Notes under the pieces: generated by a model
What the model saw: the letters and a program-made list of their open reading frames with translations, nothing else
Told to the model about the DNA's origin: nothing
Database searches by the model: none
Made by a program: the position numbers and the translations under genes
Shown: in pieces, positions 9,460 through 14,766 of the stretch
Layout: every line of letters begins with the position of its first letter
How positions within the stretch are numbered: position 1 is the stretch's first letter
From: an uncultured Actinomycetes bacterium
GTDB taxonomy: Bacteria; Actinomycetota; Actinomycetes; Nanopelagicales; Nanopelagicaceae
Assembly (NCBI GenBank): GCA_903932885.1
Contig: CAIZHT010000002.1
Span: forward strand, 1 to 14,766
Direction: 5' to 3'
Length of the DNA stretch: 14,766 nt

Positions 9460-9708
9460 GTGAGTATCAAACCGATACGAACATGCATTGTCTGTCGAAA
9501 GAGCGAGGATTCATCTGCACTGATTCGCCTGACCTTGGTTGATGGAAAAGTTATTCCTGATTTCAAAGGTGGCGCCCCAGGTCGGGGTGCTTGGCTCCAT
9601 CGAGAGTGTGTAGAGAGTGCGATACAAAGAGGTTCGTTCAAATTTGCTTTCAAGCAAACGAGTGCGCCAGATGTATCAGAACTTATACATAGTCTCGATA
9701 ATAAGTGA
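9460..9708 (+). CDS. ylxR: YlxR family (DUF448) nucleic-acid-binding protein
   Basis: The 82-residue protein carries the family signature: RTCIVCRK (7-14), PGRGAWLH (40-47) and a basic, aromatic C-terminal segment RGSFKFAFK (57-65). YlxR proteins sit between nusA and infB in very many bacteria, exactly as here. They have been reported to bind RNA and, in some Firmicutes, to modulate RNase P; which role applies here is not visible. The start is GTG, supported by an upstream GAGG and by the position of the conserved motif. The TGA stop is at the expected end and is followed by a 114-base gap unusually rich in structure. Confidence 0.9.
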   Translation: MSIKPIRTCIVCRKSEDSSALIRLTLVDGKVIPDFKGGAPGRGAWLHRECVESAIQRGSFKFAFKQTSAPDVSELIHSLDNK

Positions 9709-9721
9709 AACACTAAAAAAA

Positions 9722-9808
9722 GGATGCGAAAGATATGAAACTCAAATGAGCTCGTTAGAACTATGAGGTCGTACAACTAAGGCTCGCATCCAATAAGAAA
9801 TGCGGGCC
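9722..9808 (+). promoter_or_regulatory. infB leader with mutually exclusive RNA pairings
   Basis: Two helices compete for the same bases. GGATGCGA at 9722-9729 is perfectly complementary to TCGCATCC at 9784-9791 (8 bp, enclosing 54 bases). Alternatively GGCTCGCAT at 9781-9789 pairs with ATGCGGGCC at 9800-9808: nine pairs, one of them a U-G wobble, with a 10-base loop. The local hairpin ends 5 bases before the infB Shine-Dalgarno sequence and has no T-run, so it is not an intrinsic terminator. The pairings are read directly from the sequence; a regulatory switch is inferred. Confidence 0.5.
9724..9780 (+). other. Chain of four micro-ORFs joined by ATGA overlaps
   Basis: Four minimal ORFs follow one another: MRKI (9724-9738), MKLK (9735-9749), MSSLEL (9746-9766) and MRSYN (9763-9780). 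Each of the first three ends in a TGA that overlaps the next ATG as ATGA. The last stop, TAA at 9778-9780, directly abuts the hairpin stem that begins at 9781. The first ATG lies inside the 5' arm of the long-range pairing. None of the ORFs resembles a known peptide. Translation is unproven, but the architecture fits a leader in which successive termination and reinitiation control access to infB. Chance in an AT-leaning gap cannot be excluded. Confidence 0.35.
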
Positions 9809-9813
9809 AAGAC

Positions 9814-9818
9814 AGGAG
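9814..9818 (+). promoter_or_regulatory. Shine-Dalgarno sequence for infB
   Basis: AGGAG lies 4 bases before the GTG at 9823 and supports that start codon. An out-of-frame ATG at 9821 overlaps the start as ATGTG but is only 2 bases from the AGGAG. Confidence 0.7.
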
Positions 9819-9822
9819 AAAT

Positions 9823-10821
9823 GTGTCAAAGGTCCGCGTACATGAGTTGGCAAAACAACTCGGTATGGAGAGCAAGGTTGTTCTTGCGAAACTCCAAGAA
9901 ATGGGCGAATTCGTCCGATCAGCATCATCGACAGTAGAAGCGCCAGTAGTGCGCAAACTCATCGAGATGTATCCCGATGCAAAACCCGTTGAAGAGAAGA
10001 AGCCTGTCAAAAAGGCAGCTGCAAAAAAATCAGCTGCAAAATCTAAAGGCGAAGTAACTCCAGAACAGGCAGCAGAATTAGCAGCAGAGCTCGGTGTCGA
10101 TATCGTCGCACTCAAAGCTGCGCAAGAAGAAAAAGCGGAGCGCCTTGCTCAAATTGCAATGCCGCAAACTCCACCGCCGGCTGCACCTGCACAACCAAGT
10201 GCAACTCCTGCAGCGCCGACTGCGCGTCCAGGAAACAATCCATTTTCAACTGGTGGCGTAGTTCCACGTCCACCACGTGCAGGAAATAATCCATTCTCAA
10301 CTGGTGGTGTAGTTCCACGTCCACCACAGCGACCAGCGGGTGCTCCCGGAAGTGGTCCGCGACCAGGAATGTCAGGTGCTCGTCCAGGATCTGTTCGTCC
10401 AGGTTTTGCTGCACGTCCGCCAAGTGCGCGTCCACCTGCAAGTGGTTCAAACTTTCCACCACGAACTGGTTCATCAACTGGTGCACCAACGAGTAGTGGT
10501 CCATATAAAAATTCAGGTCCAAGTGCACCGGGTGGTGCACCAGGTGCATCTCGCCCAGGTGGTGGACGTCCACCACAACGCGGTGGTGCAGGTGGAGCAT
10601 TTGGTAAGAATGCAAGTAAGAGTAGTAAGCGCAAACCAAAATCAAGAAAGGCTTTGCGTGATGAATTCGACAATATGCAAGCGCCACAACTTGGTGGAGC
10701 AGTTGTTCCTCACGGTGATGGAACTACTGCTATTCGTATGCGTCGCGGTTCATCTCTTGCAGATTTTGCCGAAAAAATTAATGCAGATCCAGCAGCGTTA
10801 GTTGCAGCCCTATTCCACTGA
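9823..10821 (+). CDS. infB: Translation initiation factor IF2, N-terminal part (ends at an in-frame TGA)
   Basis: This 332-residue product is the N-terminal region of IF2. A first IF2_N domain is at about 1-50 ([11 protein letters not shown]). A Lys/Ala-rich stretch and a Pro/Gly/Ala-rich disordered linker (about 112-265) follow, with two 17-residue repeats. Next come a basic patch [11 protein letters not shown] (266-276) and EFDNMQAP (281-288), highly typical of actinobacterial IF2. The first half of a second IF2_N domain ([22 protein letters not shown]) then ends at TGA. Relatives normally continue with LGEM at this point, so the stop replaces a leucine codon; TTA to TGA is one base change. 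The GTG start has a good AGGAG. The product has no GTPase domain. It may be a separate N-terminal protein, half of a split IF2, or part of a read-through 897-residue protein. Confidence 0.85.
   Translation: MSKVRVHELAKQLGMESKVVLAKLQEMGEFVRSASSTVEAPVVRKLIEMYPDAKPVEEKKPVKKAAAKKSAAKSKGEVTPEQAAELAAELGVDIVALKAAQEEKAERLAQIAMPQTPPPAAPAQPSATPAAPTARPGNNPFSTGGVVPRPPRAGNNPFSTGGVVPRPPQRPAGAPGSGPRPGMSGARPGSVRPGFAARPPSARPPASGSNFPPRTGSSTGAPTSSGPYKNSGPSAPGGAPGASRPGGGRPPQRGGAGGAFGKNASKSSKRKPKSRKALRDEFDNMQAPQLGGAVVPHGDGTTAIRMRRGSSLADFAEKINADPAALVAALFH
10231..10332 (+). repeat. Two-copy 51-bp tandem repeat in the IF2 linker
   Basis: Copies at 10231-10281 and 10282-10332 encode the same 17-residue unit beginning [15 protein letters not shown] and ending RA or QR. 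The copies differ at only a few, mostly synonymous, positions, so the duplication is fairly recent or kept homogeneous. It lies in the disordered Pro/Gly-rich linker, where length variation is usually tolerated. Confidence 0.85.
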
Positions 10822-10830
10822 GGTGAAATG
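10819..10830 (+). other. infB: In-frame TGA with overlapping restart site inside infB
   Basis: TGA (10819-10821) is followed in the same frame by GGT GAA and then ATG (10828-10830), so the upstream and downstream ORFs share one frame with no shift. Homology to IF2 runs across the site: FH, stop, then GEMVTATQS, against FHLGEM in relatives. GAGGTGA (10820-10826) overlaps the stop and matches the extended anti-Shine-Dalgarno complement in full, with GAGG 4 bases before the ATG. This looks like a termination-restart junction. A base error or mutation would look the same, because the AGGTGA part is present whichever leucine codon preceded it. Confidence 0.85.
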
Positions 10831-12516
10831 GTTACTGCTACTCAATCTGTTGATGCTGATACTTTTGAAATTCTTGGTGCGCAATTGGGTTATGTCATCC
10901 AGATTGTTAGTCCAGAAGATGAAGATCGTGAACTCCTACAAGATTTCGATATTGATCTTGCAAATGAAATTGCAGAACTAGATCCAGAGCTTTTGGTTGC
11001 TCGTCCTCCAGTAGTCACTGTTATGGGTCACGTTGATCACGGTAAGACAAGCCTTTTGGATGCAATTCGCAAGAGTGAAGTCCTCAAGACTGAAGCGGGT
11101 GGAATTACGCAGCACATCGGTGCCTACCAAATTCACCACGATCACAATGGCATCAATCGCGCCATTACATTTATTGATACTCCTGGTCACGAAGCATTTA
11201 CAGCAATGCGCGCTCGCGGTGCCAAAGTCACCGATATCGCAGTACTTGTTGTTGCAGCTGATGATGGAATCATGCCTCAGACAATTGAAGCGCTCAACCA
11301 CGCACAAGCAGCAGATGTTCCAATCGTTGTTGCAGTAAACAAGGTTGATAAAGAAGGCGCTAATCCAGACAAGGTTCGTCAGCAATTGACTGAATACAAC
11401 TTGGTTGCAGAAGAGTACGGCGGAGAAACAATCTTCGTAAATGTATCTGCAAAATCTGGTGTTGGTATTGATGCACTTATTGAATCAATTCTTCTCACAG
11501 CCGATGCTGCAATTGATCTTCGCGCTATTGCTGATGATTCAGCACGCGGTGTGGCAATTGAAGCTCACCTCGATCGTGGTCGTGGTCCAGTTGCTACTGT
11601 TCTTGTCCAGCGTGGAACTCTCAAAGTTGGAGATCCAATTGTTGCTGGCGGTTCATTCGGTCGCGTTCGCGCAATGTTGGATGAAGATGGTGCAGCAGTT
11701 CTTGAGGCAGGACCATCGCGTCCAGTTCAGGTTCTTGGTTTCACATCCGTTCCAAGTGCAGGAGATACATTCTTAGTTGCAGATGAAGATCGCACAGCGC
11801 GCCAGATTGCTGAAAAGCGTCAAGCAGCAGAGCGTAATGCTCAACTTGCTAAGGCACGTAAGAAGGTTTCACTCGAAGACTTCATGGAACAATCCAAGAT
11901 CAGCACACTCAACCTTATTCTCAAGGGCGATGTGAGTGGATCTGTTGAAGCACTCGAAGATGCATTGATGCAACTCGATGTTGGCGCAGAAGTTGATCTT
12001 CGCGTTATTCACCGTGGTGTTGGTGCAATTACTAAGAGCGATATCACTTTGGCATCTGCATCAACTGCTGTTGTTATCGGATTCAATGTAAAACCAGAAC
12101 CTCAGACTGCAATTTATGCTGATCAAGAGGGCGTTGAGGTTCGCTTCTACTCTGTTATTTATCAAGCAATCGATGAGATTGAACTCTCACTCAAGGGCTT
12201 GCTCAAACCAGAGTACGAAGAAGCAATCCTTGGAAATGCTGAAGTTCGCGAGATCTTCAAGTCTTCGAAGGCTGGAAATATTGCCGGTTCTATCGTCAAG
12301 GATGGAATCATTCGCAGAAATGCGAAGGCTCGTATTCTTCGTGGAACTGAACTCATCGTTGATAACCTCACGATTGATTCGCTCAAGCGATTCAAAGATG
12401 ATGCCACCGAAGTCAAAGAAGGATTTGAGTGCGGTATCGGCGTAGGAAATATCAAGGAACTTGAAATCGGTGACACGATTCAGGTATTTGAGATGCGAGA
12501 GAAGAAGCGAGCATAA
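10828..12516 (+). CDS. infB: Translation initiation factor IF2, GTPase core (separate ORF in frame with the N-terminal part)
   Basis: The 562-residue product contains all catalytic and ribosome/tRNA-binding domains of IF2, the GTPase that delivers initiator fMet-tRNA to the 30S subunit and promotes subunit joining. It opens with the second half of the split IF2_N domain ([21 protein letters not shown]). The G domain has G1 GHVDHGKT (67-74), G3 DTPGH (117-121), G4 NKVD (171-174) and G5 SAK (207-209). Domain II, domain III and C1/C2 follow to a normal C-terminus. It resembles the shorter IF2 isoforms made from internal starts in Escherichia coli, which suffice for function. The ATG has a near-ideal Shine-Dalgarno sequence overlapping the upstream TGA. 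rbfA begins 3 bases later. Confidence 0.93.
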   Translation: MVTATQSVDADTFEILGAQLGYVIQIVSPEDEDRELLQDFDIDLANEIAELDPELLVARPPVVTVMGHVDHGKTSLLDAIRKSEVLKTEAGGITQHIGAYQIHHDHNGINRAITFIDTPGHEAFTAMRARGAKVTDIAVLVVAADDGIMPQTIEALNHAQAADVPIVVAVNKVDKEGANPDKVRQQLTEYNLVAEEYGGETIFVNVSAKSGVGIDALIESILLTADAAIDLRAIADDSARGVAIEAHLDRGRGPVATVLVQRGTLKVGDPIVAGGSFGRVRAMLDEDGAAVLEAGPSRPVQVLGFTSVPSAGDTFLVADEDRTARQIAEKRQAAERNAQLAKARKKVSLEDFMEQSKISTLNLILKGDVSGSVEALEDALMQLDVGAEVDLRVIHRGVGAITKSDITLASASTAVVIGFNVKPEPQTAIYADQEGVEVRFYSVIYQAIDEIELSLKGLLKPEYEEAILGNAEVREIFKSSKAGNIAGSIVKDGIIRRNAKARILRGTELIVDNLTIDSLKRFKDDATEVKEGFECGIGVGNIKELEIGDTIQVFEMREKKRA

Positions 12517-12519
12517 ATC

Positions 12520-12951
12520 GTGGGCCAATCTCATCGTTCTTTGAAAGTCGCCGATCGCATCAAAGTGGTGGTAGCGCAGATTCTTGAGACGAAGATCAAA
12601 GATCCTCGTCTTGGTTTCATCACTGTTACTGACGCGCGAGTTACTGGCGACTTACAAAATGCATCAATTTTCTACACTGTCTTTGGAGATTTAGAGCAGC
12701 GCGAAGCAACTGCTGCAGCTCTTGAAAGTGCAAAAGGATTGATTCGCTCTGCTGTCGGTCGCGAACTCGGCACACGTATCACGCCAACGATTGCATTCTT
12801 TGAAGATGGCCTGCCAGAGAGTGCGTTGGCTTTGGATTCACTTCTCAATAAGGTTCATGAACTCGATGCAGAGGTTGCGCAATTACGTAAAGATGCAACG
12901 TATGCCGGGGGAGAAGACCCTTACAAAGTTCCTAAAATAATCGAGGACTAA
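12520..12951 (+). CDS. rbfA: 30S ribosome-binding factor RbfA
   Basis: The 143-residue cold-shock and 16S-rRNA maturation factor has a single KH-type fold. VADRIKVVVAQILETKIKDP (10-29) is followed by RLGFITVTDARVT (30-42), and the RITPTIAFFED segment (86-96) is diagnostic. Length is normal for actinobacteria, with a short charged tail. The GTG start, 3 bases after the IF2 stop, is preceded only by a weak purine-rich GAGAAGAAG. In several actinobacteria genes for a DHH phosphoesterase (NrnA) and a MATE transporter lie between rbfA and truB. Here truB follows directly. Confidence 0.94.
   Translation: MGQSHRSLKVADRIKVVVAQILETKIKDPRLGFITVTDARVTGDLQNASIFYTVFGDLEQREATAAALESAKGLIRSAVGRELGTRITPTIAFFEDGLPESALALDSLLNKVHELDAEVAQLRKDATYAGGEDPYKVPKIIED
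12943..12946 (+). promoter_or_regulatory. Shine-Dalgarno sequence for truB
   Basis: GAGG inside the last codons of rbfA lies 7 bases before the TTG at 12954. It supports TTG as the truB start over any downstream ATG. Confidence 0.6.
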
Positions 12952-12953
12952 CG

Positions 12954-13832
12954 TTGGACAATGAAGGCTTTCTAGTCCTAGATAAAGAGCCGGGAATGAC
13001 AAGCCATGATTGCGTGGCAATTGCGCGCCGAGCATTGGGTACTAAAAAAGTTGGCCATGCCGGCACACTCGATCCAATGGCAACGGGCATTCTCGTTCTT
13101 GGCTTTGGCAATGGAACACGATTGTTGCAATACATCACTGAAGGTGACAAGAGTTATATCGCAACTGTTGTATTAGGTGTTGCAACTGTTACCGATGATC
13201 GCGAAGGCGAAGTTATTTCAACGGCAGATACAAGTTCAATAACTGATGAAATGATTAGAGAAAATCTGGCAACGATGATTGGCACGATTGCGCAACGCCC
13301 GAGCTCGGTCTCTGCTGTGAAAATTGATGGAGAGCGTGCATATGATCGAGTGCGAGCAGGTGAAAAAGTTGAATTACCTTCGCGCCAAGTCACCATTACA
13401 CAATTAGATATCTCGCGAATCGCTCGTATTGATAGTCAGATACACATAGATATTGAAGTTACCTGCTCAGCTGGGACTTATATCCGCGCCATTGCTCGCG
13501 ACTGCGGAGATGCATTAGAAGTCGGTGGTCACCTCAGTGCATTGCGTCGCACACGAGTAGGAGCATTTGACCTTGCGCAATCAATCTCTCTTACTCAACT
13601 CAAGGATGGGAAATTTACTCCACTCTCACTTGTCAGTCTTGCTGCGCAAACATTTCCCGTTAGAAATTTAGCTCTTGATGAAGTTGCCGAACTTTCATTC
13701 GGAAGGCCGCTAAGTACGAACCCATCTGATGAAATTTTTGCCGCGATTTCTGGTGACAACCGACTGATTGCACTCCTTGCCAATCGTGGTGATCGCGCTA
13801 AACCTATAACCGTGTTCGCGGCAGCGAATTAA
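12954..13832 (+). CDS. truB: tRNA pseudouridine-55 synthase TruB
   Basis: The 292-residue enzyme makes pseudouridine 55 in the T-arm of tRNAs. GFLVLDKEPGMTSHD (5-19) and the catalytic motif VGHAGTLDPMATG (33-45), with nucleophile D40, are present. KSY (66-68), RPSSVSAVKIDGERAYD (114-130) and CSAGTYIRAIARD (170-182) follow. The last ~55 residues form the C-terminal PUA-like domain. The start is TTG, 2 bases after the rbfA stop. It places the conserved motif at the normal distance from the N-terminus and is backed by a GAGG. All family landmarks are intact. Confidence 0.95.
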   Translation: MDNEGFLVLDKEPGMTSHDCVAIARRALGTKKVGHAGTLDPMATGILVLGFGNGTRLLQYITEGDKSYIATVVLGVATVTDDREGEVISTADTSSITDEMIRENLATMIGTIAQRPSSVSAVKIDGERAYDRVRAGEKVELPSRQVTITQLDISRIARIDSQIHIDIEVTCSAGTYIRAIARDCGDALEVGGHLSALRRTRVGAFDLAQSISLTQLKDGKFTPLSLVSLAAQTFPVRNLALDEVAELSFGRPLSTNPSDEIFAAISGDNRLIALLANRGDRAKPITVFAAAN

Positions 13833-13851
13833 TTCTGAGAGAATCATCCCT

Positions 13852-14733
13852 ATGACTTTGGTAGTAATTGGAGTATTTGATGGCGTTCACAAGGGGCACC
13901 AACAAATCCTCAATCGCGCGAAAGAGTTAGCTGGCGGGGAAAAGATCATTGCCCTTACCTTTGATCCACATCCCACCACTGTTTTCGCACCAGAGCGCGC
14001 CCCTTCGCTTCTCACAACACTTGCAGATCGAGTAGAACTACTCAAGATTCATAATGCAGATCAAGTAGCCGTCATAAAATTTACAAAGGAATTTGCAGCA
14101 GTTTCGCCCCAAGATTTTGTGAAAAATGTATTGGTGGATCAACTTGAGGCAACGAAGGTAGTCGTAGGAAAAGATTTTACCTATGGCTACAAAGCTGCCG
14201 GAAATATTGAAACCCTGACACAATCTGGCAAAGAACTTGGTTTTGAAGTAATTGCGTTAGATCTCGTTGATGAAGGCGATCATAAGATTTCTTCTACTCG
14301 GATTCGCACATATCTTGTTGAAGGCAAAGTAGAAGTTGCTCGCGAACTTCTCTCTCGCCCACATCGACTCGATGGTGTTGTAGTACATGGAGAAAAGCGT
14401 GGTCGCGAAATTGGATATCCCACTGCAAACTTAGGTGAATTAGAAGGCCAAACAATTCCCGCCGATGGTGTTTATGCAGGGTGGCTAACAGTTGGTATTG
14501 ATCGATGGCCAGCAGCAATATCTATTGGAACAAATCCAACATTTGAAGGAGTTCGCGCAAGACAAGTAGAAGCGTATGCACTCGATCAAGTTGGTTTAGA
14601 TTTATATGACAAAAAGGCGACAATCGAATTTGGTTGGAGACTTCGAGATACTCTCAAATTTGATGGACTTGATCCCTTGTTAGAACAGATGGCAAAAGAT
14701 TGCTCTCGTGCGCGTGAATTAACGGAGCTCTAG
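13852..14733 (+). CDS. ribF: Bifunctional riboflavin kinase / FMN adenylyltransferase
   Basis: The 293-residue enzyme converts riboflavin to FMN and FMN to FAD. The N-terminal nucleotidyltransferase domain has GVFDGVHKGH (7-16), FDPHP (38-42) and ISSTRIR (146-152). The C-terminal flavokinase domain has GEKRGREIGYPTANL (180-194) and IGTNPTF (225-231). The N-terminus is about 10-15 residues shorter than in most relatives. ATG 13852 is nevertheless the first standard start after the in-frame TAA at 13807-13809, so a longer form would need a non-standard start. It follows truB by 19 bases with only a weak GAGAGAA. The flavin product would serve enzymes such as the FAD oxidoreductase at the window's start, but no direct link is shown. 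Confidence 0.95.
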   Translation: MTLVVIGVFDGVHKGHQQILNRAKELAGGEKIIALTFDPHPTTVFAPERAPSLLTTLADRVELLKIHNADQVAVIKFTKEFAAVSPQDFVKNVLVDQLEATKVVVGKDFTYGYKAAGNIETLTQSGKELGFEVIALDLVDEGDHKISSTRIRTYLVEGKVEVARELLSRPHRLDGVVVHGEKRGREIGYPTANLGELEGQTIPADGVYAGWLTVGIDRWPAAISIGTNPTFEGVRARQVEAYALDQVGLDLYDKKATIEFGWRLRDTLKFDGLDPLLEQMAKDCSRARELTEL

Positions 14734-14766
14734 CCTCGATTTCTCCTATTCATAGGTGCGCTGGTA

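Noticed and set aside
9697..9702. GATAAT as a -10 element for a separate infB leader transcript
   Set aside because: It lies within the ylxR coding end and has no -35 partner at 16-19 bases; kept only as a thought for the leader.
9781..9808. infB leader hairpin as an intrinsic terminator
   Set aside because: The stem is good, but it is followed by AAGACAGGAG rather than a run of T, and it directly precedes the infB ribosome-binding site.
10112..10687. Long antisense ORFs opposite the IF2 linker (191 and 174 codons)
   Set aside because: They mirror the Pro/Gly/Ala-rich sense repeats, have strongly biased composition and no recognisable domain, and the sense strand is certain.
10819..10821. 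TGA recoded as selenocysteine or as tryptophan across the genome
   Set aside because: Relatives have leucine here, not cysteine or a redox site, and I see no clear selenocysteine-type stem-loop. rimP and ylxR end at TGA exactly where their families end, and TGG is used for tryptophan throughout, so TGA is a normal stop.
10815..10830. Frameshift as the cause of the infB split
   Set aside because: The two parts are in the same frame, with GGT GAA between stop and ATG. No base needs to be inserted or deleted to join them.
13832..13844. Short inverted repeat ATTCT-GAG-AGAAT between truB and ribF
   Set aside because: Five AT-rich pairs with a 3-base loop are expected by chance in this composition, and no T-run or operator match is present.
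14734..14766. Possible promoter or operator after ribF (CCTAT-TC-ATAGG at 14745-14756)
   Set aside because: The window ends 33 bases after ribF. The palindrome is short and the 2-base spacer cannot form a stable loop, so nothing can be concluded.

Overview
The window is a compact housekeeping segment, with every gene on the + strand, from what looks like a low-GC, streamlined actinobacterium. Two things point there. The protein signatures (InfB, NusA, RseP/Rip1, TruB, RibF) and the relative order dxr-rip1-ispG-proS-rimP-nusA-ylxR-infB-rbfA-truB-ribF are actinobacterial. Codons nevertheless often end in A or T, and most gaps are a few bases or are overlaps. A freshwater Nanopelagicales (acI)-type genome is my best inference; it was not tested.

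Layout. Positions 2-1903 hold the 3' part of an amino-acid/polyamine-type FAD oxidoreductase and an agmatinase-family ureohydrolase. Positions 1910-5381 hold two enzymes of the MEP isoprenoid pathway (dxr, ispG) flanking a site-2 intramembrane protease (rseP/rip1). Prolyl-tRNA synthetase (proS) and a TauE/SafE-type membrane transporter follow. From about 7879 a good promoter-like sequence precedes the translation/transcription cluster rimP-nusA-ylxR-infB-rbfA-truB-ribF, which covers ribosome maturation, elongation control, initiation, tRNA modification and flavin cofactor synthesis. The last 33 bases hold no gene.

The unusual part is infB. First, the reading frame of initiation factor IF2 is cut by an in-frame TGA at 10819-10821. 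The homology continues in the same frame on both sides, and the TGA overlaps a near-ideal Shine-Dalgarno sequence serving an ATG nine bases after the T. The window therefore encodes either a split IF2 (332 aa + 562 aa), a read-through IF2 (897 aa), or a sequencing error or mutation. Second, the 114-base gap before infB holds four micro-ORFs linked by ATGA stop/start overlaps. They end exactly where a 9-bp hairpin begins, and that hairpin competes with an 8-bp long-range pairing. I infer a candidate reinitiation-dependent control region for IF2. I know of no description of this arrangement, but it needs comparison with relatives.

No tRNA, rRNA, CRISPR array, insertion sequence or phage gene was seen. 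No stretch longer than 300 bases lacks a gene.
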